A stretch of DNA of 64,000 bases. Origin: Silene latifolia (taxonomy: Eukaryota > Streptophyta > Magnoliopsida > Caryophyllales > Caryophyllaceae). The position numbers and the translations under genes are program-made. Under the pieces are notes generated by a model that was not told the DNA's origin, did no database searches, and was given only the letters and a program-made list of their open reading frames with translations. The DNA lies in NCBI RefSeq assembly GCF_048544455.1, contig NC_133538.1, forward strand, positions 256,294,491 through 256,358,490, given 5' to 3'. This document shows positions 57,200 through 64,000 of the stretch, one piece after another; the stretch's first letter is position 1, and each line of letters begins with the position of its first letter.

Positions 57200-58942
57200 T
57201 GGTCGGGACTAAATCTTTTCGGTTACTTGTCGTTAGGAGCACCTTGACCAAAACACAATTTATAACTTCACAAACAACTCTACAATTAGTAAAGAGGCAA
57301 GTAAAGGTCGGATCCCAAGGGACGGGAATTGAGATGAGATTTCTATTGCAGCTAGTGGTGTCTTAAGGGGTGTCACAATTGGGGTTTGATGTAGAAGATC
57401 ACTAAACTAAATAGAAATGAAAGTAAACAAGCAAGATGAATTAAAAGGGATGTAAACAATTGATAAAAGGCACTAGGGTGTCATGGGGTCATAGGGGATT
57501 CATGGGAATTGATCATACAAACATATTCTCAAGTTATAAGCAAGCAATTATTGTTGTGATGGATCGAGTTGGTGTATATCTTACAATCCTAGGAAAGTTT
57601 GGGTCCCGGATCCGAATCGATTAGATTGTACAACACATACAAGTCGACTTAGTCTTCCCTACTCAACAACATGCATGGTCTAATGAGATTCGAGTTGGTT
57701 TATGTCTTACAAGTCTCATTGAAAAGATAGGTGATGGGTAAAAAATGCAAGGATTCATAGGCTCATATTTCATCAAACATAACATGTGCATGAGTTGAGA
57801 TCACAACAAGCAAGCAAATAAACTATGAAAGCATATTAATTTAAGTATGAATCATTCCCCATGTTGGTTTCCCTTAATTACCCATTAACCCTAGCTAAGG
57901 TAACTACTCACTCATTATCATGTTGAACATGCTAGCAAGGTTGTCAATCATACCAACAAAGTGAAACATGATGGATAAATGAAAGTGATTAACAATAATT
58001 AAAGAAGGATTAAGAGAATTATACCTACTAATGATTCCAATAATAAAGCAAAGAATAAAAGAAGTACTTGATGCTTGATTGAGAGGTTGTCAATCTCCCA
58101 ATAATAACCCAAATAATCTTCAATTACCCAAAACAAAGGATGAACAAGGGAGAGATTAAGGAAATAAAACTTGTATTAAAACTTGATTAATTGTTGGTTA
58201 CAAGATTAAAGAGAGATTTGATTGATATTAACTACTCTAAAGATTGCTAAGAAGAACATGCTCTTCTAATTAGACTAATGGGGTATTTATAGTGGGGATT
58301 AGGTGGATGAATTAGGGTTAACTAAGGCCTTAAATGACGATTAAGTCCCTTGTTGAGGAAACGCCGGTCTTTTTGGAAAGACTCCGGTCTCTAGAAAAAG
58401 ATGTGCATCCTTCCTTGAAGCTTGAAGAAGACGAAATGGGTTTGCCTGGGAATCCGGGCGTCTTTAGCACGGGACGGGCGGATTTGGTGGTTTCTGCCCG
58501 GGCGTCTTCTGGAGACTTTGCCGGGGCGTCTTGGGGTGAAGACGCACGGATTGTGGTGGTGGAGACGGGCGTCTTCTGGGGAAGACGCACGGATTGCTGG
58601 GCAGTCTCGTTTCTTCTTCTTTTCTTCCTTTTTCTTCATAAAATCCTTGGGGATTTCCTCGGGGATGCAAGGATATTTTCTCATCATTGCCCATCTACTA
58701 TAGTATGTACAAAGGCTTTCTAATCTTGTCTCTCCTTGATGCTTGGTCATTGAATTAAATCAATTTAGCCTCATTTTGCCATAAAAATGCAAGGTTTGCA
58801 CTCCTTTCCTACCAAGGGATCAAAACCTCAAAGAATATGCAAAACAAATGACTAAAGACAATAAATGACCCAAATATACACTAAAAAGCATGGGAACAAG
58901 GCTAATTCGGGGACTAATTGTGCTCTAATTATGGTCACATCA
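57200..58942 (-). repeat. Athila-type copy B, 3' LTR
   Basis: The plus strand starts TGGTCGGGACTAAATC, joins the copy A LTR sequence at GGTTACTTGTCGTTAGGAGCACC and ends GGTCACATCA. 1,743 bp. Contains a motif cluster at about 58450-58600, in which the predominant form is GACGGGCG or CCGGGCGTC rather than the GACGAGCG form of copy A. Confidence 0.9.
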
Positions 58943-60879
58943 AATATCCCCAAACCGAACCTTTGCTCGTCCCGAGTAAAGAGGTGACAAAGACTAGGAC
59001 CATTATTTTAAACTAACCAAATAACATAGCCGATATGAGACAATTAGCGGGTCTCACTCCGCCCCTTCAACTCACAACAAGACAACCATGAGGTAGGATG
59101 CCTTCTTGCAAGGCAAGGTGGGTCTTGCCAAAATGGCGACACATCCAAACATTAAGCACACAAAATCAAATAATGGATGTATCTACAAAAGAATAGCCAC
59201 TTTCCTCATCTAAGTGGCGGAAATTATCTACAAGGCAAGCAATTCAAGGGTACACACTCCTTCATAGATGCAATTTCTTCAAACTACTAAGCATATTAGG
59301 ATACCAATAAATCACCTCCAAATTGTGTCAAGCTAGGGTACCTTTGTCCTCAATCTTTAAATGCTTTTGTCAAGAGTAGACTCCCTATGGTGTTAGAAAC
59401 ACTGGAGGATCACGGAATTCCCCCTCTTGCCTAGACAAGAAGAAGGGTCGTCCCCTTTCTACCATGCACAAAATAGATACGATGGATAAAGGGATCAATA
59501 GATATTTGAGTTTCACTTTGGGAGTTTGCTTTTGCTTTTGTCCCCCCCCAATTTCTTGTGGAATTTGACATTTGAGAACACTTTCTTGCCATTTCTTTTT
59601 GATTTTTGGCATTTCAATACTTGACAACTTTCTACTTTTCTTTGCATTTATTTTGAACATTTTCAAAGTCACCCATATGTAGTGAGGGTGGCTTATATTT
59701 GAAGCTTTAGGAGTTCTATTTTTGCTCCTCTTTTCATTTGATGCATTTTTGCAAACTTTCTTTCACTTTTCATTTCATTGAACTCAAATTGATTTCTTTT
59801 TGTGCCCATTCCCTTTGATGACAAAAATGTGGTAGAACATGGATGATGGATGCATGCATGGTTTCAAGGGTCACCTTGGAATAAATGGTAGCCAAGGAGT
59901 TATCACACTACAAGGTACTCTTGACTAGGCCTTAATCCATGGGTCAAAGGATACTAGCATGACACATCCTAGGGTGTTTTACAAATATTCTAACAAGCAA
60001 AGTCTTAAGAACAAAAAGCATCTACTAGGGCCTATATACACTTGTCAAGCTTCCCAAGTAGACGGTTTCGCAAAATTTTTCTAACATGCAAACTACATGC
60101 CATGATGCAACTAGCATATAAACATCCTAATGCAAATGATTCTACCAACTAATATGCCATTTAAACTAAATGCAAGTCCTAAGTTCACATTGTTATACCG
60201 CATCAATCAAAATAAAGCCACATAGTCATTAACATAAAGAGGGAAAAGGAGATTGGAAAGATCATACCATGCGGTCTTCAATATCCTCATGTCTCCGATG
60301 TGGCGTAGTCGATCAATGTGAACAAGGATAAAACAAACACAATATATACATGACTACACTACAAAGGAAATGAACTTGTTTTTGGTTTTTCAATTTTTCA
60401 ATTTTTTTTGGATTTTTGAATAAAAGTTAAGTTAGAATTCCCCATCCCCACACTAATATGGGCATTGTCCTCAATGGCCAAAATGATGGAAAATCATGCA
60501 AGCATGATGCATGAATTCTACTCTAAATGCAAGCTACACTAATCTACACTACATGATGCATGGGTTTTTGTTTATGACGGAGAGCGTAATTTAGATTACC
60601 TCCCGTTGCGTATGCATGTACTTCCCCAAACCGAGTTAGACATTATTTCTAATGTCCTAAAGTTGGGGGTAGTTCATGCACATAAGATGCAATGCATGAA
60701 ACTAAATTTGTCATTTTGGATTTTCAAAAAATGGGAACAATGAAATAAGAACACATCAATGGGGCCGAGGTGTTAGTCCTCTATGTTTCTAGGACTACTC
60801 CAACCATGATCAAGATAAAGTAAATAAAATAAAGAAAGAAGTAGACAAACCTCAAGAGGGTAGGAGCCTCCAAAGCTTG
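58943..60879 (-). other. Athila-type copy B polypurine tract and 3' non-coding region
   Basis: The polypurine tract is at 58943-58962 (minus strand GGTTCGGTTTGGGGATATTT type). The rest corresponds block by block to 13422-15771 of copy A, without a coding frame. 60565-60574 (TTTTTGTTTA) is the uninterrupted counterpart of the MITE insertion site. Confidence 0.75.
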
Positions 60880-62452
60880 CTAGTCTTCCACCATATAATC
60901 ATTATCGTCATCTTCCTCAATAGAAGTGGACTCATCACCACTTCCCTCTTCACTTTCTTGTTCACTTTCTTCATCATCCTCTTCTTCTTCTTCATTAGCC
61001 TCTTCATCAATGTTATCATCAACAACCTCATCACCGACAACCTCATCGTCACCCGGAATCTCACCCCTAGATGCACTCGGAAATAAGACTTCCCTATCCG
61101 CCCAACTAGGCAAAGGACATGAAGGATCAAGTAGTCCTTGCCTAGCTAAATGAAGGAGGGGTGGATATTGGGCTAAGTAAGCATCTTCCCAATCCTTAAA
61201 AGCTTGCTTGTGCATCTCTTGCATAAGCAGAGTCGTATAATCTTTACTTGCTTCAACACCTTCGGGTTTGAACTCTTGGTACTTGAAAGGATAGGGTGGT
61301 GTGACAATGGAAGAGGAGGGCATTTCAATTTCACCCCTTTGTTGTCGGATGATGTATTCGGCTTCTTTTGAGAGGGAAGGAGGTAGTTGGTCCGATGGAC
61401 ACTCAAACGACAAATCTTAGAAGGCAAAGTAAAAGATCTAACCTCATTGGTGATCCACCCATACATGGTGTCAAGTGGGTTATGAGTGACCCACTTGTAC
61501 TTGTTAATCATAGCATCAATATCAATGAGATGACCCCCCTTTTTCGCTACATACTTGCTATCCTTGTTGAAATTCGGATCAAATTACTTAGCCAAAAGAG
61601 TGACTAGACCTCCATTTACAATAACGGTGGTGCCTTGCTTTCCACAATCAACATTTAGCCATCTTTCCACCAAAAGCCTTAGAGAATTGAAAGGCTTGGT
61701 GAATTCCCTTCCAATATTTAAGGCCGACTCAAGAAGAACACAATCGAGCTTGGTAAAGTGGTTGGTGTCTTTTCTTGCAATGATGGTATTCCCAATGACC
61801 TTATACCACACTCTAATGCCCGGATGGTGGACTAATAGAGCGCAACTAGCATGATTGTTCTCAAATTTTCTTCCGGAAATCGTCTCCCAAAGAGGAGCGG
61901 GGTCATACTTTCCGGGATTCTTGAAATAACTAGGTGAATCACTAAGACCCAATGCTTTACCCAATTCATCAAAGGTGATGCGCCTACTCACATTAGCTAG
62001 GCGGAACTCGATGTTTTCTCTAGTCTCTACCTTAGTAACTTTCAAAGAACTCAAGAATTCTAAGGTAAGGGAGGGGTATGTCAATTCTTTTGTAGCAAAC
62101 AATTTTCCCAACCCCATGGCTTCAAATAAGGCTTTAGTTTGCTCAAGGACACCCAACTTATTCAAGGCATCGTCACAAATAAACTTGGTGGATAGAAAGG
62201 ATTTTCTAGCATACTTGGCAAATGTGTCCCTATGGGAGTTAGAAGTGAAAATTACCTCCGGATAGTTCGAAAGTTGAGCAATTTCCGGAGTTGTTGATGT
62301 TGTTGCTTCCAAGGGAGGTTATTGTTGTTGCACTTCCAAGTTTGAGCTAGCTACCACCATAGCCAATGAGGCTTTCTTTGCTTGAAGACTCTTTTGTCTT
62401 GTTGAGAGTGCCTTGCCTTAGGTGCCTTTGTTGCTCCTTTTGTCCTTGCCAT
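60880..62452 (-). pseudogene. Athila ORF-1-like gene, copy B (nearly intact, broken)
   Basis: The ATG at 62452 (MARTKGATK) matches the copy A start. The best-preserved stretch runs from 62312 to 61584 and includes ALGLSDSPSYFKNPGKYDPAP and VWYKVIGNTIIARKD, resembling the plant Athila ORF-1 family. The stop at 61584 is a single lesion; the frame goes on with KGGHLIDIDAMINKYKWV. A frameshift near 61385 follows, then PPLLHLARQGLLDPSCPLP and an acidic tail rich in E/D/S, ending at 60880. A stop or shift also lies near 62325. Role unknown; an acidic tail of this kind is compatible with binding a basic protein, which is speculation. Confidence 0.75.
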
Positions 62453-62789
62453 TATGATTGAACCAAGAAAAGAGTGAAAATCTTTAATTTCCAAGTATAC
62501 CCAAATCGATTTTAAGGTGAAAGGCTTTGCCTTTATAATTTCAAAAATCGACTCAAAGGTTGAAGATTTTGGTGCTTGGTTTGATTTTTGTTGAAAGAGG
62601 AGTGAGTTATTGTTGTTAAAAGAAGTTTTGATTTGATTTTGATGAATGTGGTTGAGGAAATCTTGTTTTGGTGATGGAGAGGATGAGGGTTTTGAGTTTT
62701 GGGGTTTATGGGTAGTGTTTTGAATGAAGGAATAAAGAAATGAATGGGGGATGGGGTATTTAAAATACCCGAAAATTTTGAAATAGCAG

Positions 62790-63185
62790 GGGAAGACGGG
62801 CGTCTTTCCTTCGGGACGCTCGGATTCTGCTTGTTTTGGTTTGAGAATTCTTGCCTAAAGACGGGCGTCTTTCAGTAAAGACGCTCGTATTTGTCAATTG
62901 CGGGACGGGCGTCTTCTGTTGAGGACGGGCGGATTCTCTTCCAGTGAGATTTCTTGTTTTTCCCAGCCAAAAAGACGGGCGTCTTTCCTTTCAGAACGGG
63001 CGTCTTTCTGAAGACGGGTGGATTCTTTTGCAGGATGCTCGGATTCTTTAACAATCCCAAAATTTCAAAATTTCTGCTCAGATGGACGGGCGGGTTCTGA
63101 CAAATATGCCCGGATTGCCTGAAGACGGGCGGATTCCCTAGAAAACGCTCGGATTCTCCCTGTTTTACCTGGATTCAGTTCCATC
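62790..63185. repeat. Cluster of GACGGGCG / GACGCTCGGATTC motifs, copy B
   Basis: About fourteen words of the types GACGGGCGTCTT, GACGGGCGGATT and GACGCTCGGATTC between the ORF-1-like gene and protease, in the same place as 17700-18095 in copy A. Confidence 0.8.
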
Positions 63186-63494
63186 CGTGTACTTGCATAT
63201 CCCTTGTCATTTTCCATTCTTCAAATCCCGTGTTCTTCATTGTGGGGGTACTACTAAGGCATGTATAGCCTAGGCAATTGCTATCCCCACACTAAGCTAA
63301 AGCACTATACATCAATTGAATCATTAGTCCCTCCCTCACTTCTCTCAAAAATGATAATTATCTTGATCAAAGCATAAAAATCCAAAAATGACAAAAATGC
63401 AATGTAAGAATTAAAATGCGAGTTAGGGAGTTAGAAATATTTACAAATGGTGGTTTAGGGAGGACTCCACCAAACTCTCATCCTTAGTGAGATG

Positions 63495-64000
63495 TCATGG
63501 GGGCATGTCCAAGGTGTTGTTGATGTTGCTCAACACCTTGAAGAAGTAATCAAAAGCTTGTTCATTATCATGATAAAGATCTTCAATAGACCTTTGCCCT
63601 AGTTGTCGATCTTGATCGATAGCATTACCAATATAGGGATTGAAAATCCCTTCAAACTCATCGTCCTAAAGACCACAAACTTCATCTACTTGATCACTAA
63701 AGATCTCTTGAGTTGACGAAGACATCTCTCCCACTTTCTTGTCTTGGCCAATGAGGCCATCCTCTTCATTGCTTGACTTTGGTGAGCTTTTCAAGCTCTC
63801 TTTGCTAAAATTCACTTGCTCTTTGAATGGAGCATCTTCATTTTTATTTTTCCATTGAAATTCCGACTTCTTCCTATCATCCTTCCGGCTATAATGATCA
63901 ACCATAAAACATGGTTCATGCAAACGGGGAGCTCTCATGGTCTTGTCAAGATTGAAAGTTATGCTCTCATCTCCCACTTCTAGAGTGAGCTCTCCATGCT
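63495..64000 (-). pseudogene. gag-pro: Athila-type protease C-terminal region, copy B (partial)
   Basis: C-terminal end of the gag-protease frame, entering from the right edge. It aligns with 18426-18930 of copy A (FNLDKTMRAPRLHEPCFMVDH, in short TMRAPRLHEPCFMVDHYSRK; LYHDNEQAFDYFFKVL) and ends at the TGA at 63495-63497. One TAG at 63666-63668 replaces a tryptophan codon. Upstream Gag and the protease active site are beyond the window. Confidence 0.85.

Larger units (their letters stand above)
57200..64000 (-). mobile_element. Non-autonomous Athila-type element, copy B (3' part)
   Basis: Same family and orientation as 11667-22786: 3' LTR, polypurine tract, 3' non-coding region, ORF-1-like gene and the end of gag-protease, with no RT or integrase between the last two. 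It runs off the right edge, so the 5' LTR is not seen. It lacks the MITE present in copy A. The expected target duplication on this side would be GCACG (57195-57199). Confidence 0.88.

Overview
The window is nuclear DNA from a flowering plant, almost certainly a eudicot. About 58.6 of 64 kb is nested retroelements: Ty1/copia, Ty3/gypsy of the chromovirus, Tat/Ogre and Athila types, and an L1-type LINE. No housekeeping gene, rRNA, tRNA gene, CRISPR or bacterial feature is visible. The plant family cannot be fixed from the sequence alone. The density of nested insertions suggests heterochromatin.

Layout. (1) 1-6360: a minus-strand Ty1/copia element with its 5' LTR at 5287-6360; its other end lies off the left edge. 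It sits inside (2), a minus-strand chromovirus: integrase to RT at 6361-8828, RT to gag at 47577-49536, 5' LTR at 50428-51845. (3) The chromovirus RT gene is split by a plus-strand Tat/Ogre-type element at 8829-47571 (38.7 kb with its insertions), bounded by two 2,492-bp LTRs and a 5-bp target duplication ACTCT. (4) That element holds a minus-strand non-autonomous Athila-type element (11667-22786, duplication GATTG), which itself holds a 385-bp Mutator-type MITE (15070-15454, 9-bp duplication). It also holds a minus-strand LINE (about 23080-27783) and a copia solo LTR (40464-41439, duplication GCACT). (5) 51846-57199 is the only stretch not assigned to a transposable element; it may be transcribed host DNA but shows no recognisable protein. 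(6) 57200-64000 is the 3' part of a second copy of the same non-autonomous Athila family.

The most unusual unit is the 3' part of the Tat/Ogre element. After gag-pol (28686-35565) come about 9.5 kb with two genes on the opposite strand: a DUF7745-like gene (36395-37848) and a plant-mobile-domain (PMD, MAIN-like) gene (39075-43605). The PMD gene resolves into eight coding exons and seven GT-AG introns with compatible phases. Its antisense orientation would shield these introns from splicing of the element's own genomic RNA. Both genes are now broken.

The gag-pol frames all carry stops, mostly explicable as C-to-T or G-to-A changes (CAA, CAG, CGA or TGG to stop). The Tat/Ogre copy also has substitutions in its RT and integrase active sites. 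A second theme is that three element families each carry their own short GC-rich, self-complementary motif, repeated in both the LTR and the internal non-coding DNA.
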